A stretch of DNA of 64,000 nucleotides, from positions 28,285 to 92,284 of the forward strand of contig NZ_BCNS01000032.1 of the NCBI RefSeq assembly GCF_001528745.1. Direction: 5' to 3'. Shown here one piece after another: positions 39,120 to 48,561 of this stretch (positions are counted from its first letter, which is position 1; every line of letters begins with the position of its first letter). Both the position numbers and the translations under genes were made by a program. Origin of the DNA: Marinobacterium profundum (GTDB taxonomy: Bacteria; Pseudomonadota; Gammaproteobacteria; Pseudomonadales; Balneatricaceae). The notes beneath the pieces were generated by a model that was not told the DNA's origin, made no database searches, and saw only the letters and a program-made list of their open reading frames with translations.

Positions 39120-39463
39120 TAAGCGTCCTGTTGTGAGTCTGCCTTTACGGGCGACAGTTACGGGCAAAATTACCGGCGCAAGTTGTGATTGTGGATTACG
39201 CGCCTGACACCGGCCGACTAACCATGATAATCAAATTCCCGCCAAAGACCCACGCACAGGCGCCGAATTTGGCCAAACCCCGGCAACAGCGATGCCAGGC
39301 AGGCCCGAAATATCGACGCTGGTCGAATTTTTACGCGCCAGGCAATTCCATTTTCCCTGAGGATGCTTACAATCTAGCGTCCTGTATATAGATCTGCGAT
39401 GGCTCTATCACTCCTGCCTCCGCGAGGACTCTATTTTTCTGCACTTGTTTTAGGATGGTCAGT
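39120..39463. other. Divergent promoter region between ELM1-like gene and ilvE
   Basis: About 340 bp separating divergent genes. It must hold promoters for both. Short plus-strand frames here have no recognisable content. I see no convincing -35/-10 pair, operator palindrome or leader peptide of branched-chain residues. Confidence 0.4.
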
Positions 39464-40459
39464 ATGGCGGCTTTCGGCTCACTTTTTATGCCAGAAATGG
39501 CAATTTCCTGGTTTGATGGCTCTGGCTGGAGTGAGAGTCAGGTGGTATCGAGCGACAGCATCCAGCTGCACCCTGGCGCTCATGTCCTGCACTACTCCAG
39601 CACCTGTTTTGAAGGCCTGAAGGCATTTCGCCATGCAGACGGTTCCATCAAGATTTTCCGCATGGACCAGAACATTGCCCGCTTTGCCCAGAGCGCCGAG
39701 CTGCTGGCGCTGCCGAGTATTAACCCTGCGGCCACCACCGCCATGATCACCGAGATCGTAGCGCGCTTTGCCGACGAAGTGCCGGCGCCGCCGGGCTCCA
39801 TGTATATACGCCCGACACACTTTGGCACCGAGCCTGCCATTGGCAAGGCCGCCGTCCCCTCCCTGACCTCGTGCCAGTACGTGCTGCTATCGCCAGTGGG
39901 TGACTATTTCGCCGGTGGCGACAAGGCGCTGCGTCTGCTGATCGATGACCAGGGCATGCGCTGCCCGCCGCACATGGGCATGGTCAAGAGTGGCGGCAAC
40001 TACGCTGGCGCCCTGCGCCCGATCATGAAGGCCCGCGCTGAAGCCCAGGCTGACCAGGTACTGTTCTGCCCCGGTGGCGATGTCCAGGAAACCGGTGCTG
40101 CCAACTTCCTGCTGATCGACGGCGACGAGATCATCACCAAAGCGCTGGACGAAAGCTTCCTGCACGGCATTACCCGCGACTCCATTCTGACGCTGGCGCG
40201 GGACCGCGGCATGAAAATCTCCGAGCGCGCACTCAGCATCGACGAACTGCTTGAGCGCGCCGCCAAACCGGGTTGCGAAGCGGCACTGTCCGGCACCGCT
40301 GCGGTACTGGCGCCAGTCGGCACCCTGATCTACCACGGCAAGGAATACCCGGTCGGTAACGGCGGCGTTGGTACCACCACGGTAAAACTGCGCCAGGCAC
40401 TGAACGATATTCAGTGGGGCAAGGCCGAAGACAAGCACGGCTGGCTCACCAGCATCTGA
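39464..40459 (+). CDS. ilvE: Branched-chain amino acid aminotransferase
   Basis: 331 residues from the ATG at 39464, chosen because AGGA lies seven bases upstream; an ATG three codons earlier overlaps that site. Fold-IV PLP aminotransferase: YSSTCFEGLKAFR near the start, RPTHFGTEP, PLP lysine K175 in MVKSGGNYA, and QETGAANFLLI with the glutamate that holds the pyridine nitrogen. It transaminates leucine, isoleucine and valine with 2-oxoglutarate. It resembles the longer class with TAAVLAPVG (eukaryotic-like BCAT) more than E. coli IlvE. It is monocistronic, followed by a terminator. Confidence 0.9.
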   Translation: MAAFGSLFMPEMAISWFDGSGWSESQVVSSDSIQLHPGAHVLHYSSTCFEGLKAFRHADGSIKIFRMDQNIARFAQSAELLALPSINPAATTAMITEIVARFADEVPAPPGSMYIRPTHFGTEPAIGKAAVPSLTSCQYVLLSPVGDYFAGGDKALRLLIDDQGMRCPPHMGMVKSGGNYAGALRPIMKARAEAQADQVLFCPGGDVQETGAANFLLIDGDEIITKALDESFLHGITRDSILTLARDRGMKISERALSIDELLERAAKPGCEAALSGTAAVLAPVGTLIYHGKEYPVGNGGVGTTTVKLRQALNDIQWGKAEDKHGWLTSI

Positions 40460-40488
40460 TCGGCGCTACACTGCGGGCAATAAACGAA

Positions 40489-40524
40489 AAAGCGCCAGGC
40501 TGCAATGTCTGGCGCTTTGCGTTT
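40489..40524 (+). terminator. Rho-independent terminator after ilvE
   Basis: AAAGCGCCAG and CTGGCGCTTT form a perfect 10-bp stem (40489-40498 with 40509-40518), followed by GCGTTTT. It lies about 30 bp after the ilvE stop. The A-rich upstream side might let it work weakly for the reverse strand too. Confidence 0.85.
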
Positions 40525-40531
40525 TGTCCCT

Positions 40532-40655
<124 letters not shown>

Positions 40656-40694
40656 AATCACCAATAACGAATGACAAAGCGTGTGATCGGCCAC

Positions 40695-40819
40695 GTAGCC
40701 TGGAATGAACCTCGGGCGAATTCCGGGGACCGAGCGTGCGAAGTCCGACAACCGCAGCCACATCCTCGAAACTCGCTTGGAGCTCCTTTCCCTGAATTCG
40801 CAAGCTCATTCCAGGCTAC
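40695..40819 (+). repeat. TIR-bearing repeat family C, copy 1 (MITE-like)
   Basis: Ends are perfect 14-bp inverted repeats, GTAGCCTGGAATGA and TCATTCCAGGCTAC, with a further imperfect inner arm (CGGGCGAATTCCGGGG against CCCTGAATTCG). The core reads AGCGTGCGAAGTCCGACAAC then CACATCCTCGAAACTCGC. No coding capacity. The same element lies at 55517-55639, and a degraded one at 56741-56861. Homology continues a little outside the TIRs (GGCCAC on the left, AACTGC on the right), so the true unit is larger, or both sit in a repeated context. Confidence 0.85.
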
Positions 40820-40865
40820 TAACTGCTCTCTCCCTTGCACCTGCTCTTACCTTGCCATCTACCCC

Positions 40866-40972
40866 CCAAAAGCTTCGCTGCGAGGCGCAGCTCCTGCGAT
40901 CGTACGGAGGTGACGGTAAAGCTATCAGCCTAGAGCTGTCAGCTGTCAACTTTAAGCTTACGGCTTACGGCT
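40866..40972 (+). repeat. ~100-bp direct repeat family D, copy 2 (reaches glnE stop)
   Basis: Second copy of the block at 40532-40631. Its TTACGGC end overlaps the last three codons of glnE on the other strand: the glnE stop TAA is the complement of a TTA in the heptamer repeat. Confidence 0.85.
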
Positions 40973-43883
40973 CCATTACCTGCGTCCAGATGCGGCTCAC
41001 CGCAGCGCGATAGTCACCCATTTCCGAGGCGGCAATCACGCTCGACTGCTCCTGCATGCTCAGGCGATGTCCTACCGAGCGGTAGGCTTTGTAGGCATCG
41101 CGCAAACTCTCGGCATCCGCCGCTGAAAACAGGCCAGCCTGCTCAGCCGCATCCAGAATGCGGATATTGTCGGTAAATTCCAGCAACTGCGGATATCGGC
41201 CGCCATGGGCCAGCACGCAGTACTGCACCAGAAACTCGATATCCACTATCCCGCCCTGATCCTGCTTCAGGTTGAACACAGCTTGTGCATCATCACTGGC
41301 CTGCTTGCTGCCCAGGTGATTGCGCATTTTGCTGCGCATGTCACACACCTCCTGACGCAGCTGAGCCTGGTCCCGCGGCTTGGACAGAATCTCGGCCCGC
41401 ACCTGCTCAAAGGCCTGGGTCAAACGCGGACAACCCGCCACCACCCGCGCCCGCGACAACGCCTGATGTTCCCAGGTCCAGGCTTCCTTGTGCTGATACT
41501 CGGCAAAGGCCTTGAGTGGGCTGACCAGCAAGCCGGCATTGCCCGAAGGACGCAGCCGCATGTCCACTTCATACAGCAGGCCACCGGCGGTGAAGGTACT
41601 GAGAATATGAATGATGCGCTGCCCCAGGCGGGTGAAAAACACATTATTAAACACCGGTTTCGCCCCCGTGGTGGACAGATTGGGGTCCGCATCGTGCAGG
41701 AACACCAGGTCCAGATCCGAACCGTAGGACAGCTCAATCCCGCCCAGTTTGCCATAACCCACAATGACAAAATCAGGATCACAGAGCTCGCCCGACGCTT
41801 TCTGGGGCACACCATGCTTTTCCACCAGCAGGCGCCAGGCGATGTCGAACACCGCCTCCAGAATACTTTCTGCAGTCCAGGTCAGGTAGTCGCTGACCTT
41901 CATCAGCGGTAGCGCACCGGTGATATCGGAGGCTGCCACGCGCAAAACATGGGCATTCTTGAAGTAGCGCAGTGCCTCCATCTGCTGCTCGACATCTTCC
42001 TGCGGAATACGCACCAGATGCTGTTGCAGTTCGCGCTGAAGCGCCTGTTTGTCAGGCGGTGCATAGAGCGTACGCGGATCAATCAGCTCATCCAGCAGGA
42101 TAGGCAGGCGCGTCAGCTTGTCGGAGAACCAGGCGCTGCCGGAACAGAGCCTGACCAGCTGGCGCAGAGCCGCAGGATTCTCGGCCAGCAACACCAGGTA
42201 GGCAGAACGGCGCAGCACCGCCTGGATAAGTTGCAGTACCCGCGCCAGGGTTTCGCTGGCGTTGTCCACTGTCGCCACATCCATCAGCAGCTGCGGCATC
42301 ACAATGCGCAACCGCTCCAGCGCCACGGCCTGCAGGGTGGCCACGGTACGGGAGCTACGCAGGTCATTAAGCTGTTGCAGGCTGTGGGCGGGGTCGTCAA
42401 AGCCCTGTTCAGCCAGATACTGCAAAGCAACTTCCGGCTCAAGCGCGTCATCCCAGAGCGCCAGCCACTCGGCCACATCCTCCAGCACCTCAGCATCGGT
42501 ACTCTTGCTCGGTGCAATGACATCGGCAAAATGACGCCGAACATGGCTGCGATGCAACTCCAGTTCGGCGCTGAAACTGCCCCAGTCGGCTGCGCCCATG
42601 CTGCATGCCAGACGCAGGCGATCGGCATCCTCCGTAGGCAGCTCCTGGGTTTGCTTGTCTGCCCGTGCCTGGATCGCGTGCTCGACGTTACGCAGGTAGA
42701 TATAGGCCACCTGCAATTCTTCGATCGCATTCTGGGGCATGCCGAACTCAGTCAGCAATGGCAGTATCTTGAGCAATTCGCGCTGTTGCAGCCTCGTATC
42801 GCGTCCGCCACGAATGAGCTGAAACGCCTGGGCGATAAATTCCACCTCGCGAATACCGCCTGACCCCAGCTTGATGTTCTGTTCCAGTCCCTTGCGCCGC
42901 ACCTCGCGGTTGATCATCTCCTTCATGTCACGCAATGACTCGAAGGCACTGAAGTCGATGTACTTGCGATACACGAAAGGGCGCAGCAGCATCTGCAGCT
43001 CGGCGCCGGCCTCGACATCCCCGGCCACCACCCGTGCCTTGATCATGGCGTAACGCTCCCACTCCCGCCCCTGATCCTGGTAATAGGCTTCCAGAGCACC
43101 AAAGCTGCAGGCCAGGGGGCCGGCCGAACCGAACGGGCGCAACCGCATATCGACGCGGAACACAAAGCCATCAATGGTGATGTTGTCCAGCGCCTGAATC
43201 AGCTTCTGCCCCAGGCGGATAAAGAAGTCCTGATTTTCCAGACTCCGCCGCCCCCCCTGGGTGGTGCCATTGCGGCCAAAGCTGAAGATCAGATCGATAT
43301 CCGACGACAGATTCAGCTCGAAGGCTCCGAGCTTGCCCATGCCCAGCACCACCATACGCTGCGGCTGCGTTTGCCCTTTGGCATCGGGGCGCGAATGCGG
43401 CGTGCCCCATTTTTCACAGGCTTCCTGATAGAGTTTTTCCAGCGTCAGATCAATGCAGCTATCCGCCAGCCAGGACAGCTCCAGCGTTGTGCGGCGCATA
43501 TCGGCCTGGCGGGTCAGGTCGCGCCAGATAATGCGCACCATCTCGCGCTGGCGAAACTGGCGCAGGCAGCGGTGCAAAGCGGCTTCATCACTTACCGCGT
43601 GAAGCAGAGCCGCCAGTTGTTCTCGGTAGTACTCAGCGGGGTAATCCCGTACAAGGTCGCCCTGATCCAGCAGCCCCTGCAGCATACCGGGCGATGCTTG
43701 CAACTGTTCGGCCACATAGTCACTGCCCACCAGCACGCAACTGAGCTGGCGCGCGAATTCCTGCGCCCTTAACGGGCCAGATGTAAACGCCAGCGACTGC
43801 AGCACGTCGGCCAGGGCCTGCCAATGCTGCTCAACCAGCCCGTGCAGCGGCTTCGGTATCAGATCAAGTTGCGGTGCCAGCAT
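40965..43883 (-). CDS. glnE: Bifunctional glutamine synthetase adenylyltransferase/deadenylylase
   Basis: 972 residues from the ATG at 43883, with AGGA upstream; the open frame extends to 43934. It has two similar nucleotidyltransferase halves. The N-terminal deadenylylating half has GMGKLG (181-186) and the metal pair D195/D197 in SSDIDLIFSFG; the C-terminal adenylylating half has GYGKLGG and D723/D725 in GSDLDLVFLHD, then MRLRPSGNAG. GlnE adds AMP to or removes it from GlnA under control of PII, matching glutamine synthetase to nitrogen status. ygiF lies 101 bp upstream, as in E. coli. The 3' end runs into a repeat block. Confidence 0.95.
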   Translation of the reverse strand: MLAPQLDLIPKPLHGLVEQHWQALADVLQSLAFTSGPLRAQEFARQLSCVLVGSDYVAEQLQASPGMLQGLLDQGDLVRDYPAEYYREQLAALLHAVSDEAALHRCLRQFRQREMVRIIWRDLTRQADMRRTTLELSWLADSCIDLTLEKLYQEACEKWGTPHSRPDAKGQTQPQRMVVLGMGKLGAFELNLSSDIDLIFSFGRNGTTQGGRRSLENQDFFIRLGQKLIQALDNITIDGFVFRVDMRLRPFGSAGPLACSFGALEAYYQDQGREWERYAMIKARVVAGDVEAGAELQMLLRPFVYRKYIDFSAFESLRDMKEMINREVRRKGLEQNIKLGSGGIREVEFIAQAFQLIRGGRDTRLQQRELLKILPLLTEFGMPQNAIEELQVAYIYLRNVEHAIQARADKQTQELPTEDADRLRLACSMGAADWGSFSAELELHRSHVRRHFADVIAPSKSTDAEVLEDVAEWLALWDDALEPEVALQYLAEQGFDDPAHSLQQLNDLRSSRTVATLQAVALERLRIVMPQLLMDVATVDNASETLARVLQLIQAVLRRSAYLVLLAENPAALRQLVRLCSGSAWFSDKLTRLPILLDELIDPRTLYAPPDKQALQRELQQHLVRIPQEDVEQQMEALRYFKNAHVLRVAASDITGALPLMKVSDYLTWTAESILEAVFDIAWRLLVEKHGVPQKASGELCDPDFVIVGYGKLGGIELSYGSDLDLVFLHDADPNLSTTGAKPVFNNVFFTRLGQRIIHILSTFTAGGLLYEVDMRLRPSGNAGLLVSPLKAFAEYQHKEAWTWEHQALSRARVVAGCPRLTQAFEQVRAEILSKPRDQAQLRQEVCDMRSKMRNHLGSKQASDDAQAVFNLKQDQGGIVDIEFLVQYCVLAHGGRYPQLLEFTDNIRILDAAEQAGLFSAADAESLRDAYKAYRSVGHRLSMQEQSSVIAASEMGDYRAAVSRIWTQVMEP

Positions 43884-43984
43884 GCGTTTCCTACTCCCTG
43901 AAGCGGCCAAGTTTTTAGTTTTATATGTCTGCAAAGCTTACCAGAGTCGACGCAACAGGCCGACTCGCTGAGCCCATGCCTGCA

Positions 43985-45067
43985 TCACAGGCGCTGCAAC
44001 AGGGCCCCATAGCCAAGCAGTGCCCGACCAGTGGCGGGATCGCTCAGCAGCGCATCCAGCCCGCGCGCTGCAATCGGTGCCTGTGCCGCGGCCCAGGCCT
44101 GCGCTGCGGTATCAGCCAACCGGCTCTGCAGTCGACGCCAGCCCAGCGCACGCTCAAGCCCCTGACACAACTGCGCCAGGGGAGCCTGCAGTTCGGCGGC
44201 TAACGGCAACAGTTCCTCAAAACATTGCAGCAAGGCCTGCAATTCCAGACAGGCAGCGGCGGCAGTTTCAGCCCCCGGCCAGTCACGGCCTTCCTCTTGC
44301 CCCAGGCCTTGGGAGCCACGCCAGCCATCTAGCCCACGGCTGGCGCGGGTCAGTGCGCCCTGGGCGAGAGCGGCAAAAGACTCCACTGAATTCGGTTCGG
44401 CGGGCGCCAATGGTGCCTCGGGGCGCTCATCCATTGCTCCCAGCAAACGATAACCGCGCTCGGCCTTGCTGATATCACTCAGTAATACCGGCACCGACTC
44501 GGCCAGGCTCATGGCGACCTGATACAGATCCGCCGCCGAACCCTGTTTTAGTTCGAGTTCCAGCTCGCACAGCGCCGTCGTTACTACGGCGCCCCCGACC
44601 GGAGTCGCGCTCACCTGCCCTCGATCCAGTACCAGTTCGATCAGGGCCTGCTCACCGCTGGTGCTGACTGGCCTCAGCATCCAGGTGCTGCGCTCAAAGT
44701 CAGTGCTGAAGGCCGGCACTATGCGCCGCTGCGCCTCGCTCTCCTGTAACGCCTGCGGCCAGTCCGCCGTCGCCAGAAGGTCGTAGTCCAGCTCGGGCGC
44801 CTCTAAATCCCATTCCCACTCATTGCGCTGATGCAGCCCGCCGTGGCTAGACCCCCGGGTTTTAAGGGTCTGGATGTAACGCTCGCCCTGCTCGCGAATT
44901 CGCAGCCCCACGCGATGCTGCGCCAGCAAACGGTCGGGGGTGTCGAAATACTGGTTATTCAGGCGCTGACAAACAGCCGCGCCAGATTCAGCCAGCAGCG
45001 GCAGAGCCTTGAATGCCGCCGCCTGCTGCGGATCTATACTCAGCTTTAACTCAATTTCCCGCGCCAT
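43985..45067 (-). CDS. ygiF: CYTH-domain inorganic triphosphatase (YgiF-like)
   Basis: 360 residues. The N-terminal CYTH tunnel domain starts MAREIELKLS with the ExExK triad E4/E6/K8, followed by YFDTPDRLL, RERGERY-like basic segments and ELELKQG near 170-176, typical triphosphate tunnel metalloenzyme motifs. E. coli YgiF hydrolyses inorganic triphosphate with divalent metal. The C-terminal ~140 residues are helical and shorter than the CHAD domain of E. coli YgiF (433 aa), so the CHAD part is reduced or divergent. The ygiF-glnE order is conserved. Confidence 0.85.
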   Translation of the reverse strand: MAREIELKLSIDPQQAAAFKALPLLAESGAAVCQRLNNQYFDTPDRLLAQHRVGLRIREQGERYIQTLKTRGSSHGGLHQRNEWEWDLEAPELDYDLLATADWPQALQESEAQRRIVPAFSTDFERSTWMLRPVSTSGEQALIELVLDRGQVSATPVGGAVVTTALCELELELKQGSAADLYQVAMSLAESVPVLLSDISKAERGYRLLGAMDERPEAPLAPAEPNSVESFAALAQGALTRASRGLDGWRGSQGLGQEEGRDWPGAETAAAACLELQALLQCFEELLPLAAELQAPLAQLCQGLERALGWRRLQSRLADTAAQAWAAAQAPIAARGLDALLSDPATGRALLGYGALLQRL

Positions 45068-45260
45068 GAATGCGTCCGTTTCTAAGGATTAGAGGGGGAG
45101 TGTAACCGCCCGACAGCGCTCTGTATAAGCGTCGCCTGCGGGCAACCAAAAGAGACCTCAGGCACAAAAGTGTTAAAAAAATATTCCACTTTTACTACAA
45201 CCCCGCTTTATGCCCATTTATACTTGCGCCCGAAGTCGTGACAACCAACAGGGATACCCA

Positions 45261-45941
45261 ATGGTAACCAATAATCCGATTCTGCAGATGTTTGCACGCT
45301 CGCCGTTCAAACCCATGCAGGAGCATATTGCCAAGGCACAGTCTTGCGCCCTTCAGCTGATTCCGTTCTTCGACGCCGTGATGGCGGATGACTGGGAAAC
45401 AGCTGCGGCCGTCCAGCAGCGGATTGCTGTACTGGAGCATGAAGCGGATGCGATGAAAAAGGAGGTTCGAACGCACCTGCCCAACAGCATTTTTCTGCCT
45501 GTCCCCAGAGCCGATCTGCTTGAACTGCTGCGCATGCAGGACAAGATTGCGAACCGTTCCAAGGATATCGCCGGCCTGATGCTCGGCCGCAAAATGGCGA
45601 TACCCGCTGCTATCCAGCCGCAGATGAGCCTGTTTGTCCGCAGCGCGCTGCAGACATCTGCCCAGGCATTGACAGCACTGCAAGAGCTGGACGAACTGAT
45701 TAGCTCCGGTTTCGGTGGCCATGAAGTCAAATCTGTTGAAGGAATGATCAACAGTATTGATGATCTCGAACATGATGCCGACGATCTTGAGCGCGAAATT
45801 CGTAGCGCCCTGTTCGCCGTGGAAAAAGACATGCCCCCGATCGATGCGATGTTCCTGTACAAGGTCATCAACTGGATTGGCGATCTCGCCGACCGCGCCC
45901 AGCAAGTAGGCTCGCGTCTGCAATTGCTGCTCGCACGTTAA
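45261..45941 (+). CDS. TIGR00153/DUF47 PhoU-like phosphate transport regulator
   Basis: 226 residues from the ATG at 45261; almost entirely helical with acidic repeats such as EHEADAMKKEVR and DLEHDADDLEREI, the PhoU-like metal-binding E/DxxxD signatures of DUF47 proteins. It begins NPILQMFARSPFKPMQEH, standard for the TIGR00153 family. These proteins pair with PiT phosphate permeases and probably modulate them. The pit gene starts 24 bp later, so they are cotranscribed. Divergent from ygiF; no convincing Pho box is seen in the 193-bp gap. Confidence 0.88.
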   Translation: MVTNNPILQMFARSPFKPMQEHIAKAQSCALQLIPFFDAVMADDWETAAAVQQRIAVLEHEADAMKKEVRTHLPNSIFLPVPRADLLELLRMQDKIANRSKDIAGLMLGRKMAIPAAIQPQMSLFVRSALQTSAQALTALQELDELISSGFGGHEVKSVEGMINSIDDLEHDADDLEREIRSALFAVEKDMPPIDAMFLYKVINWIGDLADRAQQVGSRLQLLLAR

Positions 45942-45965
45942 GCCTTAAGTACCAAGGATTTCCAC

Positions 45966-47231
45966 ATGAACATGATTGCACAGCACGGCGATATGATCGT
46001 CATCCTTGCCTGCATCTTCGGTTTCTTCATGGCCTGGGGCGTAGGCGCCAATGACGTAGCCAATGCCATGGGCACCTCAGTAGGCTCCCGTGCCCTGACC
46101 CTGAAACAGGCGATCATGATCGCCATTCTGTTCGAGTTTGCCGGTGCTTATCTGGCCGGTGGCGCGGTCACAGACACTATCCGCAAGGGCATTATTGATC
46201 CGGACCTGCTCGCAGGCTCACCGGACCTGCTGATCTACGGCATGCTTGCCGCCTTGCTGGCCGCAGGCGTCTGGCTGCTGATTGCCACCCACTATGGCTG
46301 GCCGGTATCCACCACCCACTCCATCGTCGGTGCCATCGTCGGTTTTGCCGCCGTGGGCATATCACCGGAAGCCGTACAGTGGGGCAAGGTCTCCAGCATT
46401 GTTGCCAGTTGGGTAGTGTCACCCTTGATGGCGGGCTTTATCGCCTTCTTCCTGTTCCGTACCGTCCAGAAGCTGATTCTGGATACCGCCGATCCGTTCA
46501 AGAACGCCAAGAAGTATGTGCCTGTATACATCTTCCTGGTGGGCTTCATCATCGCCATGGTGACCTTCACCAAGGGTCTCAAGCATGTTGGCCTGCACCT
46601 GAGCGGGACCGAAAGTGTGCTCTACTCCATCGGCTTCGGCATATTCACCATGCTGGTGGGCCTGGTGCTGCAGCGTAACATTCAGCCCAATCCGGAAGAG
46701 GACCGTGAATATCACTTTTCCAGCGTCGAAAAAATCTTCGCCGTATTGATGATGTTCACCGCCTGCGCCATGGCCTTTGCCCACGGCTCCAACGACGTTG
46801 CCAACGCCGTCGGACCGCTGGCCGCCATTGTTGGCGTCGTCAGCGCCGGTGGTGCCGTAGCCCAGAAAACCTCAATGCCGACCTGGATCCTGCTGCTCGG
46901 CGGCGCCGGTATCGTTGCCGGCCTGATGATGTATGGCCACAAGGTAATCGCTACCGTGGGCAACAACATCACCGAACTGACGCCCAGCCGTGGTTTCGCC
47001 GCGACCCTGGCCGCCGCCACAACCGTGGTCATCGCGTCCGGCACCGGCCTGCCGATATCCACTACCCATACCCTGGTGGGTGCGATACTGGGCGTAGGCA
47101 TGGCCCGAGGCCTGGCAGCTCTGAATCTGCGGGTCGTGGGGACCATCTTTATCTCCTGGGTCATTACCCTGCCAGCCGGCGCTTTCCTGGCCATCATGTT
47201 CTTCTTCATGTTCAAGGGCATGTTCAGCTAG
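45966..47231 (+). CDS. pitA: PiT-family inorganic phosphate transporter
   Basis: 421 residues with about ten membrane helices in two repeat halves. Each half holds the PiT signature: GANDVANAMGTSVGS near residue 27 and HGSNDVANAVGPLAAI near 277; the paired STTHSIVGAI and STTHTLVGAI are also diagnostic. It imports phosphate as a neutral metal-phosphate complex with proton (or sodium in marine types). Follows its DUF47 partner and is closed by a strong terminator. Confidence 0.92.
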   Translation: MNMIAQHGDMIVILACIFGFFMAWGVGANDVANAMGTSVGSRALTLKQAIMIAILFEFAGAYLAGGAVTDTIRKGIIDPDLLAGSPDLLIYGMLAALLAAGVWLLIATHYGWPVSTTHSIVGAIVGFAAVGISPEAVQWGKVSSIVASWVVSPLMAGFIAFFLFRTVQKLILDTADPFKNAKKYVPVYIFLVGFIIAMVTFTKGLKHVGLHLSGTESVLYSIGFGIFTMLVGLVLQRNIQPNPEEDREYHFSSVEKIFAVLMMFTACAMAFAHGSNDVANAVGPLAAIVGVVSAGGAVAQKTSMPTWILLLGGAGIVAGLMMYGHKVIATVGNNITELTPSRGFAATLAAATTVVIASGTGLPISTTHTLVGAILGVGMARGLAALNLRVVGTIFISWVITLPAGAFLAIMFFFMFKGMFS

Positions 47232-47259
47232 CAGCCAAGAATCCAAACCGGCTATACGC

Positions 47260-47296
47260 AAATGGCGCCTTCCCCCCGAAGGCGCCATTTTTGTTT
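47260..47296 (+). terminator. Rho-independent terminator after pitA
   Basis: AATGGCGCCTT (47261-47271) pairs perfectly with AAGGCGCCATT (47279-47289); loop CCCCCCG; then TTTGTTTT. 30 bp after the pit stop. A textbook intrinsic terminator. Confidence 0.92.
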
Positions 47297-47390
47297 TCAG
47301 TGGCCTCTAAATTGTACCCTGGCCCAACATAGACCGGTGCCTGCAAAGCCTGCACAATAGAGCCCATGTCATTTGCCTTCGAGGTCTGTC

Positions 47391-48560
47391 ATGCCCGCCG
47401 CCATTCCCGATCTGGTCACCATGTTGCGCGAACTGATCGCGGTTCCGTCAATCAGTTGCTCGTCCCCCGACTGGGACCAAAGCAACCACGGCGTTATCAC
47501 CAAACTTGAAAGCTGGCTGTCGGACCTGGGCTTTAGCACCGAGGTGATGCCCGTACCCGGCCAGCCGGGCAAGTCCAACCTGATCGCCACCCTGGGCACA
47601 GGCCCCGGCGGCCTGGTGCTGTCGGGTCACACCGATACCGTGCCCTGCAACAGCGAGCTGTGGAAAAGCGATCCATTTCGCCTCGATGAACGGGACAACC
47701 GTTTCTACGGCCTTGGCACCTGCGACATGAAAGGCTTCTTTCCGATTGCCATTGAAGCCGCACGCCGCTTCGTGGGCCAGCCCCTCAAACAGCCGCTGAT
47801 CATACTGGCGACCGCCGACGAAGAAAGCTCAATGAGCGGCGCCCGTGCCCTGGCCGAAGCCGGCCGCCCCAAGGCCCGCTATGCCGTGATTGGAGAGCCG
47901 ACCAGCATCAAGCCCATTTACATGCACAAGGGCATCATGATGGATGTGGTGAGGGTCACCGGCCGCTCCGGCCATTCGTCGGACCCCAGCCTGGGTGCCA
48001 GCGCACTCGAAGCCATGCACAGCGTGATGGGTGAGCTCATCGCCTTCAGACGCGAACTGCAACAGCAGTATCGACAGAGCGACTTCACCGTCTCGGTACC
48101 GACCCTTAATCTGGGCTGCATCCACGGTGGCGACAACCCCAACCGCATCTGCGGCCGCTGCGAGCTCGAGTTCGATTTGCGCCCGCTGCCGGGCATGAGT
48201 ATCGATATACTGCGCGAATCCATCCACAAGCGCCTGGCGCCGCTACAGCAGCCTTTCGGCGTTACCATCGATGTCGAGGAACTGTTTCCGGGCATACCAC
48301 CGTTCCAGAATTCGCGTACGTCAGAACTGGTTCGCACCGCGGAACAACTGACCGGCCATCAGGCCGAAGCGGTCGCCTTTGGTACCGAAGCCCCCTTCCT
48401 GCAGGACATGGGCATGGATACCATCGTCATGGGCCCCGGCAGTATCGCCCAGGCACACCAACCCGACGAATACCTGGCCCACGACCAGATCAACCCCATG
48501 GTCGCGGTGCTGGAACAACTGATTCAGAAATACTGCCTGCACGGCGCAACGGACTCCTGA
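47391..48560 (+). CDS. argE: Acetylornithine deacetylase
   Basis: 389 residues from the ATG at 47391; an earlier in-frame start adds six residues. M20 zinc peptidase fold: metal ligands in LSGHTDTVP (H80 and D82), GTCDMKGF, the catalytic acid in TADEESSMSGAR, and the C-terminal GTEAPFLQ. It removes acetate from N-acetylornithine to give ornithine in the linear arginine pathway. It stands immediately before argA (1-bp gap between stop and GTG), so first and fifth steps of arginine synthesis share a transcript. Confidence 0.93.
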   Translation: MPAAIPDLVTMLRELIAVPSISCSSPDWDQSNHGVITKLESWLSDLGFSTEVMPVPGQPGKSNLIATLGTGPGGLVLSGHTDTVPCNSELWKSDPFRLDERDNRFYGLGTCDMKGFFPIAIEAARRFVGQPLKQPLIILATADEESSMSGARALAEAGRPKARYAVIGEPTSIKPIYMHKGIMMDVVRVTGRSGHSSDPSLGASALEAMHSVMGELIAFRRELQQQYRQSDFTVSVPTLNLGCIHGGDNPNRICGRCELEFDLRPLPGMSIDILRESIHKRLAPLQQPFGVTIDVEELFPGIPPFQNSRTSELVRTAEQLTGHQAEAVAFGTEAPFLQDMGMDTIVMGPGSIAQAHQPDEYLAHDQINPMVAVLEQLIQKYCLHGATDS

Positions 48561-48561
48561 C

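Noticed and set aside
45068..45260. Possible Pho box before the DUF47-pit pair
   Set aside because: Only a CTGTATAA fragment matches; no second half-site at 11-bp spacing.
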